In this document: positions 52,131 through 61,434 of the stretch, piece after piece | How positions within the stretch are numbered: the stretch's first letter is position 1 | Layout: every line of letters begins with the position of its first letter | Position numbers and translations under genes: made by a program | Assembly (NCBI RefSeq): GCF_000442645.1 | Contig: NC_021915.1 | Coordinates: 124,001-188,000, forward strand | Origin: Corynebacterium maris DSM 45190 | GTDB taxonomy: Bacteria; Actinomycetota; Actinomycetes; Mycobacteriales; Mycobacteriaceae | Direction of reading: 5' to 3' | DNA: 64,000 nucleotides | Notes under the pieces: model-generated | What the model saw: the letters and a program-made list of their open reading frames with translations, nothing else | What the model was told of the DNA's origin: nothing | The model's database searches: none

Positions 52131-52217
52131 GACCCCATAGGGGTTACCCCATAGGGCTCGCTTTTTCGTGATTCAGCCATAAAAATCGACCTCTATGGGG
52201 TGACGCCTATGGGGTGA
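52131..52217. repeat. array of four ACCCCATAG elements forming a large inverted repeat
   Basis: ACCCCATAG occurs at 52132 and 52146, and its complement CTATGGGGT at 52193 and 52207. Spacing between the two copies in each pair is 14 nt. The two blocks form an imperfect 26-bp inverted repeat (about 22 matches) around an AT-rich loop. It lies between the ROK gene end and the monooxygenase start, so it could be an operator, a terminator, or both. Confidence 0.65.
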
Positions 52218-52229
52218 CGGCGCAGGACA

Positions 52230-53318
52230 CTAGCCCAGCGGCTCGCGCAGCAGATGATCCAGCGCGATGGCACGCGCGATGGCGCGCACGATCTCGTGGT
52301 GGCTGGGGATCAGCCGCAGCTCCACGTCCACCCCGGCCGGCAGGGCGCCGCGCACCGTTTGGGCGAACAGCCGCGGCGCCTGGGGGTCGTCGACGAACGC
52401 GGAACCGGCGACCACCACGGTGGCGGGCCGGTACTCGCTGACCAGCGTGGCGGTGACGTGCCCGAGCAGCTGGGCGCGCTCGTTGAGCAGCTGCCGCACA
52501 GCGGGCGCGGAGGAGGCGACCAATTCCTGCAGCGACTGCGCGTGCACGCCCTGCTTGCCGGCGGCCGCCAGCAACGCGGCGGTGGGCAGCGAACTCACGT
52601 CGTGCGGCATGCCGTTGATCGCGGTGATGTGCTCGCCCGCCGTGATGGCGGCGCCGACGGAGTCGTCGGCGAACAGCGACATGATCACCGGTGGATCCTG
52701 GGTGAAGTCCACCTCCGCGTTCTGCAGCTCGCTGCCGATGATCGCCGGCACCGCCGCCGACACCGTCACCGGCACCGAGAACTGGAACCGCAGCCGACCG
52801 GCGATGTCCACGTCGTCCCACCCCAGCGACGGGGCGTTGACCATCCCGTCGGCGCTCACCGCGCCCGGGAACGTCACGCCCACCGACGCCAACGGCCGCT
52901 CCAGGCCAGCGCTCAGGCGATTCAGGCCGGCCATGACGTGTTCGATGAAGTCCTCGGCGCGCAGCCGCGCCATGGGCGTGGCCACCTCGACGTCGCGGAC
53001 GGTGCGCCCGTGGGCGTCGAAAAGCCCGATGTAGGTCACCGACGTGCCCACCGCGATGCCCGCGTACACGCCCGGGCTGTCCGCCAACTCCAACGGGATC
53101 GTCGGCCGCCCGCGGCCCTGCGACTGCGTGAGGTCGTTGCGCTCGACGACCAGGCCGGCGTTGATCAGGGCCGTGACCGCGCGGGTCACAGTCGGCTGCG
53201 AAAGACCGGTCACCTCGACGAGTTCGCTACGCGTGGTCAACGGCTGCAGCCTCATCAGGTGGAAACACTTGGACGCCGGCGTTTTGGGGCGCGCAAATGC
53301 AAGGTGAGGCGAAGACAT
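52230..53318 (-). CDS. ROK-family transcriptional regulator
   Basis: A 362-aa protein with an N-terminal winged helix (RSELVEVTGLSQPTVTRAVT) and a ROK sugar-kinase-like fold. The usual zinc motif C-x-C-G-x-x-G-C-x-E is not visible; the matching stretch reads NGMPHDVSSLPTAAL. So zinc-dependent sugar sensing may be lost. It is downstream of the MFS gene on the same strand and may control it or the monooxygenase. The ATG at 53318 starts the visible fold. Confidence 0.8.
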   Translation of the reverse strand: MSSPHLAFARPKTPASKCFHLMRLQPLTTRSELVEVTGLSQPTVTRAVTALINAGLVVERNDLTQSQGRGRPTIPLELADSPGVYAGIAVGTSVTYIGLFDAHGRTVRDVEVATPMARLRAEDFIEHVMAGLNRLSAGLERPLASVGVTFPGAVSADGMVNAPSLGWDDVDIAGRLRFQFSVPVTVSAAVPAIIGSELQNAEVDFTQDPPVIMSLFADDSVGAAITAGEHITAINGMPHDVSSLPTAALLAAAGKQGVHAQSLQELVASSAPAVRQLLNERAQLLGHVTATLVSEYRPATVVVAGSAFVDDPQAPRLFAQTVRGALPAGVDVELRLIPSHHEIVRAIARAIALDHLLREPLG

Positions 53319-53382
53319 AAATTATATTCTACGTTGTCCCAGAAATCAGTGTCGAGGATCACCCCTTACACACGCAGGAACA

Positions 53383-54666
53383 TCAGCTCACCAAACCGGC
53401 GCCGACGTCCGGGGCCGGCCGGCGATACCGCCAGAACTTCGGCACCAACGCCACGCACACCACCGTGCTCACCACCGCCAAGATCCCGCCGACGGCGGTG
53501 GTCAGGCCCGCGCCCCACCAGCCCGCCGCCCAGCCGTGCAGCACGTCCGCGATCCGCGGCCCGCCCGCCACGATCACGAAGTAGGCGCCCTGCACCCGGC
53601 CCTGCATCTCATCGGTGGTCGACTGCTGCGTGATCGCGTTGCGCAACGACGCCGAAAACATGTCCGCCGCCCCGCCCACGACCAACATCACGATCACCAG
53701 CACCGCCCACGCGGTCACCGCACCGGGGCTGGCCATCACGGCCACGCCGGCGACTGTGACGGCCAGCCCCCACACGACGATGCAGATCGTCACCGCCTTG
53801 CCCTGGCGCACCTCGCGAGTGATCCACCCGGAGAACAACCCGCCGAGCACCGCTCCGACGGCCAGGGAGGAATACAGCGCGGACAGCATCAGCGGGGAGC
53901 CGCCGAAATCGACCTCCGCCATCTCCGGGTACAGGGCGCGCGGCATGCCGAAGCCCATCGCCAGCAGGTCCAGCAGCATCGCCACCAGCAACACCGGGTG
54001 TCCGCCCAAATACCGCAACCCGGAAATCACGCTGCGCAGCCCGGCGCGCTCCACGGTCGTGCCTGTGGGCGCCATCGCGGTCAGCGCCAGCACCGCACCT
54101 AAGGTGGGCACCAGGCAGACCAGGTCGATGAAATACAGCCAGGCGTAACCGGTCAGCGGGATGAGCGCCCCGGCGATCAGCGGTCCGACGATGGCCCCGG
54201 CCTGCATGAGCATCATGTTCAGGCTGGAGCCGGCGGCGAGTTGGTCTAGCGGCAGCAGCCGGCGGATCACCGCGGTGCGGGTGGGCTGGTTGACGGCGAA
54301 GAAGGCCTGTTGCAGGGCGAAGAGGGTGAGCAGCCACCATACGTTGACGGCGCCGGTCAGCGTCATCGCCCACATGCCCGCCGCACTGAGTGTCATGCCG
54401 AGGGTGGTGACGATGAGTACTGTGCGTTTGTCGAAGGCGTCGGCGATGGATCCGCCGTAGAGGCCGAAGACGATCAGCGGCACGAGGCCGAACAGCCCGG
54501 TGAGCCCGACGTAGGCGGAGGAGCCGGTCAGGGAGTAGATGTGGGTGGGCACCGCCACGACCGTCAGCTGGGCGCCGAGTTGGGTGAAGATGTTCGCCGT
54601 CCACAGCCGTCGGTAGGCGGGGTTGCGCAGGGGGCGGGTGTCGGCGAAGACGTCACGGATACCCAT
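53383..54666 (-). CDS. MFS transporter (drug/efflux type, MFS_3-like)
   Basis: A 427-aa membrane protein with 12 predicted spans. It begins NPAYRRLWTANIFTQLGAQLT, typical of MFS_3/enterobactin exporter-like proteins, and has GLYGGSIADAFDKRTVLI and NQPTRTAVIRRLLPLDQLAAGSSLN. It is probably an exporter. The substrate is unknown. The ROK gene follows 64 nt downstream. Confidence 0.82.
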   Translation of the reverse strand: MGIRDVFADTRPLRNPAYRRLWTANIFTQLGAQLTVVAVPTHIYSLTGSSAYVGLTGLFGLVPLIVFGLYGGSIADAFDKRTVLIVTTLGMTLSAAGMWAMTLTGAVNVWWLLTLFALQQAFFAVNQPTRTAVIRRLLPLDQLAAGSSLNMMLMQAGAIVGPLIAGALIPLTGYAWLYFIDLVCLVPTLGAVLALTAMAPTGTTVERAGLRSVISGLRYLGGHPVLLVAMLLDLLAMGFGMPRALYPEMAEVDFGGSPLMLSALYSSLAVGAVLGGLFSGWITREVRQGKAVTICIVVWGLAVTVAGVAVMASPGAVTAWAVLVIVMLVVGGAADMFSASLRNAITQQSTTDEMQGRVQGAYFVIVAGGPRIADVLHGWAAGWWGAGLTTAVGGILAVVSTVVCVALVPKFWRYRRPAPDVGAGLVS

Positions 54667-54855
54667 CGTTGGCAGTCACTTCCTTACATGGTGCTCATCG
54701 GCGCCCGGGACGCGGTGCGCCCAGGCAACCCGGCTGATGTTACCGCAGCCGGAGAAGCGTTCACCGGGCAGGATTTCTGCGCGCGGATAAGATGAGGGCC
54801 GTCAACGACGCCTGCCGGGCACGCTGCGCGGAGGCAACCTTGGGGGAGGACGACG

Positions 54856-55866
54856 ATGCTGACACGGGGACATGATTTTGCGACGGATGCGGGGGCGGAG
54901 GAGACGTCCCCGCCGCGCCGCTACGACCTGACGCCGCCGCCGGCGCTGGATCAGTCGAACCTGGTCAACCCGGTGAAAGCGGCGCCCAAGAGCGGGTGGC
55001 GCAAGGCGGTGCACACCGTCACCGGCGGGCGCATCAACCCGGGCGGTTCGTCGGCGCAGGAGCGCCACGACCAGCTGCTGGCACGTATCCGCCAGCCGCT
55101 GCGCGGGGATTACCGCATCGCGGTGATGAGCCTCAAGGGCGGGGTGGGCAAGACGACCACCACGGTGTCGCTGGGCAGCGCTTTCGCCAGCGTGCGCGGC
55201 GACCGGGTCATCGCGGTGGACGCGAACCCGGATCTGGGCACTCTGGCCCAGCGCGTCGCGGATCCGGGGCCGGCCACCGTGCGGGATCTGCTCGCCGCCG
55301 AAGACACCTCCCGCTATCCGCAGGTGCGCGCTTACACCGCGCAGTCGACGGCCCGGTTGGAGGTGCTCGGCTCGGAGCGGGATCCGGCGGTGTCCGTGGC
55401 GTTCAGCGACGAGGATTACCGCCAGACCATCGACATTTTGCAGCACCACTACAACATCATCCTCACCGATTGCGGGACGGGGTTGATGCATTCGGCGATG
55501 AGCGGGGTGCTCGAGCTGGCCAATTCTTTGGTGCTGGTGACCTCCCCGGCGTTGGACGGGGCGCAGTCCGCGTCCGCGACGCTGGACTGGTTGAACCTGC
55601 ACGGCTACGAGCAGCTGGCGGCCAATTCCGTGGTCGTGGTCTCTTCCGCGCACCCCGGTAAGCCGACGATCGACATGGAGCAGCTGACCGGGCACTTCCG
55701 CTCGCGCGCCCGCGCGGTGCACGTCGTCCCCTTCGACAAGCACCTGTCGGAGGGGGCGACGGTGGACCTGGACCGCATGTCCAAGCCGACGTATCAGTCC
55801 TACCTGGAGCTGGCCGGGATCGTCGCCGACGACTTCGGTTCCTGGCACCGGCACGCCGCGGTGTAG
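54856..55866 (+). CDS. MinD/ParA-like ATPase (EspI-related)
   Basis: A 336-aa deviant Walker ATPase: KGGVGKT at residues 94-100, VIAVDANPDLGTLAQR, then LTDCGTGLMHSAM and VLVTSPALDGAQSASATL. The proline-rich N-terminal 80 residues and the ANPD-GTL pattern are typical of actinobacterial MinD-like proteins such as EspI near type VII secretion loci. No secretion genes are next to it here, so its partner is unknown. The ATG at 54856 follows GGGGGAGG. Confidence 0.82.
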   Translation: MLTRGHDFATDAGAEETSPPRRYDLTPPPALDQSNLVNPVKAAPKSGWRKAVHTVTGGRINPGGSSAQERHDQLLARIRQPLRGDYRIAVMSLKGGVGKTTTTVSLGSAFASVRGDRVIAVDANPDLGTLAQRVADPGPATVRDLLAAEDTSRYPQVRAYTAQSTARLEVLGSERDPAVSVAFSDEDYRQTIDILQHHYNIILTDCGTGLMHSAMSGVLELANSLVLVTSPALDGAQSASATLDWLNLHGYEQLAANSVVVVSSAHPGKPTIDMEQLTGHFRSRARAVHVVPFDKHLSEGATVDLDRMSKPTYQSYLELAGIVADDFGSWHRHAAV

Positions 55867-55963
55867 CGGGCCTGCACTAAGCTTCACGACGTCCACGACG
55901 ACGTCTCACCACGGGCCCTGCCCCGGGGCGCGGCCCGCTTCCAGAAAAGAGACCACCCCGCCC

Positions 55964-56662
55964 ATGACGAAAACACTCACGTTGACTGCGGTGACAGGGG
56001 TCCTGCTGCTGGGGCTCAGCGCCTGCGCCGACGCCCCCGCCGAGGAAGCCGCCCCGGCGGCGGAGACGGTGGTGCCCGCCGAGGTGATCCTCGCCGCCGA
56101 CGATGCCCCGGCCGGGTTCACCTACACCGACTTGGGCGCCACCTTGGCTGAGGGTGACCCGGAGGCCAATGCCGAGCTGCTGGCGATGATGGCGGAGCTG
56201 ACCGGCGCCACCGCCACCGCCCCGGCCCAGTGCGCGGGGCTGCTGCCGACCGCGGTGGACATCCTCACCCACATCGGGCAGGACCCGGCGACCACGGCCG
56301 GGACGGACTTCACCGACGCCGAAGGCACCGCGATCACCGCGATGGCCACCACCGACGCCGACCTGACCCGCGCCCCGGCGGATCTCAGCGAGTGCGCGAC
56401 GTTCACCCGGGAAAGCGCCGTCGAAGGCGTCGATCTGGCCTTGACGTACCACGCCCAACCCATGGGCCTGGAGCTTCCGGGCGCGGACGCGGTGACCGCG
56501 GCGCGTGTGCAGCTCGCCGATGACGCCGTCGCCGAGGAGAGCACCGTCATCGCCGGCGACGTCGACGGCGTGTACTTCTACCTCACCGCCCCGGCCACGC
56601 TCGACGACCAGGTGCTGATCGACTTGGCCGGTGCCCAAGTGGAGAAGATCGCCGGCCGCTGA
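55964..56662 (+). CDS. putative lipoprotein
   Basis: A 232-aa protein with a signal peptide and the lipobox LSAC (Cys about residue 21), so it should be anchored to the outer face of the membrane. The mature part is Ala/Thr/Asp-rich and acidic. It is similar in style to actinobacterial substrate-binding-like or hypothetical lipoproteins. No function is assigned. GAAAAGAGA precedes the ATG weakly. Confidence 0.7.
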   Translation: MTKTLTLTAVTGVLLLGLSACADAPAEEAAPAAETVVPAEVILAADDAPAGFTYTDLGATLAEGDPEANAELLAMMAELTGATATAPAQCAGLLPTAVDILTHIGQDPATTAGTDFTDAEGTAITAMATTDADLTRAPADLSECATFTRESAVEGVDLALTYHAQPMGLELPGADAVTAARVQLADDAVAEESTVIAGDVDGVYFYLTAPATLDDQVLIDLAGAQVEKIAGR

Positions 56663-56684
56663 CGCGGACCGACGGGCGTCGGGG

Positions 56685-57371
56685 CTACTTGACCGCCTCG
56701 GTGATCGGGGTCTCGCCGTCGTAGAAGTTGATCTTCTCGCCGACCCCGGCGTCGTGGGCCACCGCGTGGACCATCACCTCGGCGACGTTTTCACGGGAGG
56801 TGTCCGACTCGCCTTCGCCCGGCTCGTTGCCGTCGATCTTGCCTTCGCGGTCCACCAGCTGGATGCGCCCGCTCGCGGGCTCCAGGGTGAGCACCCCGGG
56901 GCCGAGGATCGTGTGCTCGAGACCAGAGGCGCGCAGATGCGCGTCGGCGTCGTGCTTGGCCTTGGCGTAGGGATACATCGACTCGTCCTGATCCAGGCGA
57001 TCGACGTCGATGTCGGCGGTGACGTAAGAAACCATCACGTAACGCTGGACGCCCGCCTGCTCTGCGGCGTCGATGGAACGCACCGCGGCCTCGTAATCCA
57101 CCGCGTGGGTGCGCTCCGGGTCACCGCCGCCGGCGCCGGCGGCGAACACCACCGCGGCCGCGCCCTGGAACGCCTCGCGCAGCTCGTCCACCGTGGCTTT
57201 TTCAATGTCGAGCAACACCGGGTTGGCGCCACGTTCCTCAATGTCGGACTTCTGGTCGGGGTTGCGGATGATCGAGTCGACGCTGTACCCGGCGTCCCGG
57301 AACTTCGGGGCCGCGAGCAGGGCGACCTTGCCGTGCCCGCCGATGATGACCACACGTTTATTGTCTGCCAT
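56685..57371 (-). CDS. NAD(P)-binding atypical SDR protein
   Basis: A 228-aa Rossmann protein of the SDR_a5/NmrA-like group: VVIIGGHGKVALLAAPKF, VVFAAGAGGGDPERTHAVDYEAA, YVMVSY and SGLEHTILGPGVLTLEP. It is a paralogue of the shorter gene at 48919 and ends in the same NFYDGETPITEAVK-type tail. The start at 57371 with AAGGAG upstream is preferred over the open frame to 57527. Its physiological role is unknown. Confidence 0.82.
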   Translation of the reverse strand: MADNKRVVIIGGHGKVALLAAPKFRDAGYSVDSIIRNPDQKSDIEERGANPVLLDIEKATVDELREAFQGAAAVVFAAGAGGGDPERTHAVDYEAAVRSIDAAEQAGVQRYVMVSYVTADIDVDRLDQDESMYPYAKAKHDADAHLRASGLEHTILGPGVLTLEPASGRIQLVDREGKIDGNEPGEGESDTSRENVAEVMVHAVAHDAGVGEKINFYDGETPITEAVK

Positions 57372-57612
57372 GTCTGTTCTCCTTCCGCGCCGCATGTGAC
57401 GCTTTTTGTCTCCGCCGCCGCAGCGAGGGAATCGACGCGGGCGGCGGCTTCCGTGCCCCACGGTACGGAAGATTCGAAGGACGGGTGGGTCTCTCAGCGG
57501 TGAACAGGTGCCGGTGACGTGTGACACGAACCAGGAGTGGCCGGCTCATCGGCAGCCCTTCCGGCCGGGACAACGTGGCAGCGCCCCTCTGAAACTAAGT
57601 GGCTCGGGAACG

Positions 57613-57644
57613 CGAAAACCGCCGCACCCGAAGGTGAGGCGGTT
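57613..57644 (-). terminator. rho-independent terminator of the cold-shock gene
   Basis: On the minus strand AACCGCC and GGCGGTT, extended by CACC/GGTG pairs around a tetraloop, are followed by TTTTCGCG. It lies 22-53 nt after the cold-shock gene stop. Confidence 0.8.
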
Positions 57645-57665
57645 ATTCTTTGCCAAGCGGTCGGC

Positions 57666-57869
57666 TTAGAGCGGGCGAACCTGCTGAGCCTGGGGGCCCT
57701 TGGCGCCCATGCCGGTCTCGAATTCGACCTGCTGGCCCTCGTCCAGGTTGCGGAAGCCGCTGCCCTGGATCTCGGAGTAGTGGACGAAAACGTCAGCGGA
57801 TCCGTCGGAAGGCTCGATGAAGCCGAAGCCCTTTTCGCCGTTGAACCACTTCACAGTTCCCTGTGCCAT
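57666..57869 (-). CDS. cspA: cold-shock protein (CspA family)
   Basis: A 67-aa cold-shock domain protein with the RNP motifs KGFGFIEP and VFVHYSEI. It begins MAQGTVKWFNGEKG. It binds single-stranded nucleic acid and acts as an RNA chaperone. A strong terminator follows. The 440-nt gene-free region upstream (57870-58312) should contain its promoter and a long leader. Confidence 0.95.
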   Translation of the reverse strand: MAQGTVKWFNGEKGFGFIEPSDGSADVFVHYSEIQGSGFRNLDEGQQVEFETGMGAKGPQAQQVRPL

Positions 57870-58312
57870 ATGTATTACCTAATTCCTGGTGAGGTGATGC
57901 TACGTGCGTCAGCATGATTCACTGAAGCGCCCGGGTCGTTTGAAACTCTCGGCGACCGTCAACCTCTGCAGTGACTGCATGGGTGAAGAAAACCGAGCGC
58001 TCGCGTTGTACATCTCTTGCGAGCGCTTAAACACTGCGCACAGAAACCGCGACCAGTGCTCAGTATGCCACAGGTTAGGGCTGAGCGATAGTCCGGCAGA
58101 TTCCAGGGCGGGAATAAGCGCGCTCAAGTCCGGGAAAGGGGAGTGGCTGCCATGGCGAGGGCGAAATTATGTTCCCGTCTCGGGCGTCCACGGGCCGGGC
58201 GCCGTGGTACTTATTGACCCGTCCGTTGACGCGGCGTCTTCGTCGACAATGCCGGAGCGTTCAGCGTAATCGTTCCGAACCCGCCCCACTCATCAACGAA
58301 AGGCCACCGATC
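57870..58312. other. intergenic region with cspA leader and an inverted repeat
   Basis: No gene was found. AGCGCTCGC (57996-58004) and GCGAGCGCT (58019-58027) form a perfect 9-bp inverted repeat with a 14-nt loop, about 130 nt upstream of the cold-shock gene. It could be a leader hairpin or an operator. Confidence 0.5.
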
Positions 58313-58852
58313 ATGGCAGAGCACATCCCCGGCGTCGGCGCATTGACCCTCGACGACTACGGCGAGCAGATCACCCCGAAGCTGTCCGTTCCCCTATTGG
58401 GCAAGGACGTCTCTTTCATCGTCTTCGACTACGACGAGCGGCACAACGACAAGATCGCGACTTGCATCAATAACTTCCGGGCCCTGCCGACAGACGCCTT
58501 GAATGCCGCCACTGACGCGGCTTTCGCCTACTACCGGGACTTCTACGCAGCGGTAGAGGACGACGAATACACCATGGAGTGGATGCCCAAGATCGCCGAA
58601 CCCGCCCAGGTGTGGAGCCACATCCAGCTCGGTGATGACCCCATGGTCGAGCCTGGTTACGACGAGGACTCTCCCTGGCACCTCATCCTGGAGTGCGAAT
58701 GCGACTGGGAGGAGGAACACGGGCTGAGCATCGTGTTCCGCAACGGCGCCGAGATCACCAAGGTCGGTCCGTCCGACGGGCTTCTGGAGTGGGGCGAGGG
58801 CGATCGGGACGCCTCGGGTGATGGACTGTTCCGCGTCCCCGACTACAGCTGA
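58313..58852 (+). CDS. DUF6985-like hypothetical protein
   Basis: A 179-aa acidic protein. The pattern LSVPLLGKDVSFIVFDYDE, YRDFYAAVEDDEYT, and DSPWHLILECECDWEEEHGLSIVFRNGAEITKVG resembles DUF6985 proteins, which are often found as immunity-type proteins near polymorphic toxins. No toxin gene is beside it, so the role is open. The ATG at 58313 is preceded by GAAAGG; the frame upstream to 58169 has no other support. Confidence 0.6.
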   Translation: MAEHIPGVGALTLDDYGEQITPKLSVPLLGKDVSFIVFDYDERHNDKIATCINNFRALPTDALNAATDAAFAYYRDFYAAVEDDEYTMEWMPKIAEPAQVWSHIQLGDDPMVEPGYDEDSPWHLILECECDWEEEHGLSIVFRNGAEITKVGPSDGLLEWGEGDRDASGDGLFRVPDYS

Positions 58853-58980
58853 GTCACCGAAGACTGGCTGGTCTGGCTATGCGCGCGCATAGTGCGCGCC
58901 GCATTTTCGATGATTCACCGGGGCACAGCCCCTAGACTGAATCTCATTGTCCGGTCGCGCCCACCTTCAGGAGTCTGCCC

Positions 58981-59853
58981 GTGCGTACCTTCATGCCCCG
59001 TGTTGTGCTCGCCGCCGTGGCGGCGACCGTTCTTCTTCCCTCCGTAGTCACCCCGGTCCAGGCGGCGCCCTGGGCTTCGTCGTCCTCTTCGAGCCTCGGC
59101 GGTTCCTCGCTGTCTTCTGTCTTCGAGGAGCTCACGGACGAGGAGATCGTGGTCGACCTCCCGGGCTACGGGGAGTACCGCTTTCCGGCTGATCTGACGC
59201 TGGCGTCGCTCGACCCGGACGGCGCGAGCGCAGCGGACCTGTTGAGCGCCGCGGTCTTTGCCGCAGACTACGGGGATGACGCCGCCGCCCGGCAGGCAGC
59301 GTTGGCCGTGTTGGATGAACCACGGCGCGCGCAGGTCACCGCGGCGTTGGCGGCCCTGCACGGGGACGTCGCGCCGCCGGAGACGGTGTCTGCGCAGGCG
59401 CCGATCGTGGTGTTGGGCAACGGATTGAATCCGGACGGGTCCGTGCATCCGAATCTTAAAAATCGCCTCGCTGCGGCCGCGCAGTTGGCGAAGCAGCGCC
59501 CCGACGCCCCGATCGTGGTCTCCGGCGGACCGCTTGTGGGCGGGTACGTCGAGGCCCATGCCATGCGGGACTGGCTGGTGGAAGAGGTGGTGGCGGAAGA
59601 ACGCATCCTGGTGGAGGATCGGTCTTTCTCCACGGTGAGCAACGCGCGGTTCACCCGGGAGCTGTTGCCTGAGGCCACGGAAGTGATCGTGGTGACGTCG
59701 CGAGATCACGTCCACCGCGCCGTCGTGGATTTCACCCTCGCCTTCGGGCCGGACGCCCGGGTGGCCGGCGTCGGCGCGCCCAACGATCCGCCGACCACCC
59801 TTCCGGGGCTGCGCGGGACCTACCTCGACGTGCTGACGTGGTACCTCGGCTGA
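58981..59853 (+). CDS. secreted YdcF/SanA-like DUF218 protein
   Basis: A 290-aa protein with an N-terminal signal peptide (VVLAAVAATVLLPSVVTPVQAAP) and a Ser-rich spacer. The C-terminal DUF218 domain is clear: IVVLGNGLNPDGS, PIVVSGGPLVGG, VEAHAMRDWLVEE and VVTSRDHVHRA. These proteins are linked to cell-envelope processes. A GTG at 58981 is used as start, following AGGAG. A second in-frame start is the ATG at 58993. Confidence 0.75.
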   Translation: MRTFMPRVVLAAVAATVLLPSVVTPVQAAPWASSSSSSLGGSSLSSVFEELTDEEIVVDLPGYGEYRFPADLTLASLDPDGASAADLLSAAVFAADYGDDAAARQAALAVLDEPRRAQVTAALAALHGDVAPPETVSAQAPIVVLGNGLNPDGSVHPNLKNRLAAAAQLAKQRPDAPIVVSGGPLVGGYVEAHAMRDWLVEEVVAEERILVEDRSFSTVSNARFTRELLPEATEVIVVTSRDHVHRAVVDFTLAFGPDARVAGVGAPNDPPTTLPGLRGTYLDVLTWYLG

Positions 59854-59980
59854 ACTGGGCCTCATGCGGTCGTCGAGCCCCCGCGCCAGGCGTAGGATGA
59901 CCTGGTGAGTACGGCCTCAGTGTTGCGTCATGCACGGTGTCGAGGCCATCGACTCAGTCAGCAGGAAGGACGATGACCCA

Positions 59981-60610
59981 ATGAGTGAGCCGGTACGCCG
60001 GTTTAACCCGCACGAGGAACCCGATCAGGTGCCGGCCGGGCCTGGGCGGCCGCGGGAGCGGGAGTACAGGCAGAAAGTCATCGACGCCGCGCTGCGGCTG
60101 ATTGACGCAGAAAAGCCCGTCACCATCAACGCGCTGGTCAAGGAGAGTGGCGTGTCGCGGGCGGCGATCTACCGTCGCTGGTCGTCGGTCACCCTGTTGA
60201 TCGCGGAGGCGCTCGACATTGGCCGCCCCGCCTATGAGGTGGACGTCTCCGGCGACCCCAAAGAAGTGATGAAAAACATCCTCTTCGACCGCTCGGATCA
60301 GGCGCGGGAGGCGTACACCCAGCGTCGGTTCCGCAAGCGCGTGGAGATCGTGATGATCGACCGGGACGTGCAGATGGCCTACTGGCACAAGCACGTCAGC
60401 AAGCGTCGGCAAGCGGAGGCGAAGGCCCTGCAGTCCGGCATTGACCGCGGTCTGCTGCGGGCCGACCTGAACATCGAAGCCGCCCTGGACGCCCTCAACG
60501 GCATCTTCTACTACCAGGTGATCACGCGCGGGGTCAGCAACTACGAGCCCGACGTGATCGCCCGCTGCGAGGACGCCTTCGACCTGGTGTGGCGCGGGAT
60601 GGAGGCCTAA
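59981..60610 (+). CDS. TetR-family regulator
   Basis: A 209-aa TetR protein: helix-turn-helix TINALVKESGVSRAAIYRRW and a C-terminal ligand domain. The start ATG at 59981 gives the family-like N-terminus MSEPVRRFNPHEE, although the frame is open from 59930. The gene overlaps the convergent sirtuin gene end by 4 nt. Its target genes are unknown. Confidence 0.82.
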   Translation: MSEPVRRFNPHEEPDQVPAGPGRPREREYRQKVIDAALRLIDAEKPVTINALVKESGVSRAAIYRRWSSVTLLIAEALDIGRPAYEVDVSGDPKEVMKNILFDRSDQAREAYTQRRFRKRVEIVMIDRDVQMAYWHKHVSKRRQAEAKALQSGIDRGLLRADLNIEAALDALNGIFYYQVITRGVSNYEPDVIARCEDAFDLVWRGMEA

Positions 60611-61362
60611 CCGGCCGCGTCGACAAGCTGCGGAAGCGCCTGCGCGGCGGTGCCTTCGACGAAGACGGTGGCCACGGGGGTCAGGTCGCTGCGCTGCGGG
60701 GACACCTCGATGATGGGGGTGCCCGCCTCGCGGGCGAGCAGCGGCAGCGAGGCGGCCGGTTGCACCACGCCCGAGGTACCCACGATCACCACCAGATCGG
60801 CCTCCTGCATGCGCTGTTCGGCGAGGTCCCATTCTTTGCCGGGCAGCGGCTCCCCGAACCACACCACGCCGGGGCGCACGAGGTTGCCGCACACCGGGCA
60901 CGTCGGCGGCGTCAGGCTCGCGACGGGCTCGTCCAGCTGCGGCACCTGCCCGCGCCAGGGGCGGGAACAGATGGAGCAGCGGAAATCGAAGAGCGATCCG
61001 TGCAGGTGGGCCACGTCCGGGGAACCGGCCCGTTCGTGCAGGTCATCAATGTTTTGGGTGGTCACCGTGACGTCCACGCCGTCGACTGCGGCCCAGTCCG
61101 CCAGCGCCGCATGGCCGGCGTTGGGGTGCGCCTGGGCCACCAGGGAGCGTCGCCACAGGTACCATGCATACATAGGCTCCGGATCCCGCGCCCACGCGTC
61201 GATCGACGCCATCGCCTGCGGATCCACGTTTTCCCACAGGCCGGTCTGGGCGTCCCGATACGTCGCGATCCCGGAGTCTGCCGACATTCCCGCGCCGGTG
61301 AACACTTCGACGCGGGCCGCGTCACGCACCAAGCGCAGGGCTTGCTCTGGAACATTGACCAT
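60607..61362 (-). CDS. NAD-dependent protein deacylase (sirtuin, CobB-like)
   Basis: A 251-aa Sir2 protein. It has GAGMSADSGIATYRD, TQNIDDLHERAG, catalytic HLHGS, and zinc cysteines in CSIC and CPVCGN. The pattern VWFGEPLP is typical of class III sirtuins, which may remove succinyl or malonyl groups; A-Y-x-x-Y residues are seen as MYAWYLWRR. It probably regulates metabolic enzymes through deacylation. Confidence 0.9.
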   Translation of the reverse strand: MVNVPEQALRLVRDAARVEVFTGAGMSADSGIATYRDAQTGLWENVDPQAMASIDAWARDPEPMYAWYLWRRSLVAQAHPNAGHAALADWAAVDGVDVTVTTQNIDDLHERAGSPDVAHLHGSLFDFRCSICSRPWRGQVPQLDEPVASLTPPTCPVCGNLVRPGVVWFGEPLPGKEWDLAEQRMQEADLVVIVGTSGVVQPAASLPLLAREAGTPIIEVSPQRSDLTPVATVFVEGTAAQALPQLVDAAG

Positions 61363-61434
61363 GGTTTCCAGCGTAGCGGGGGTGTAGCTTGTCGGGTGGA
61401 AAATCGATCGTTTCGGTGGTTAGGATAGCGAGTC

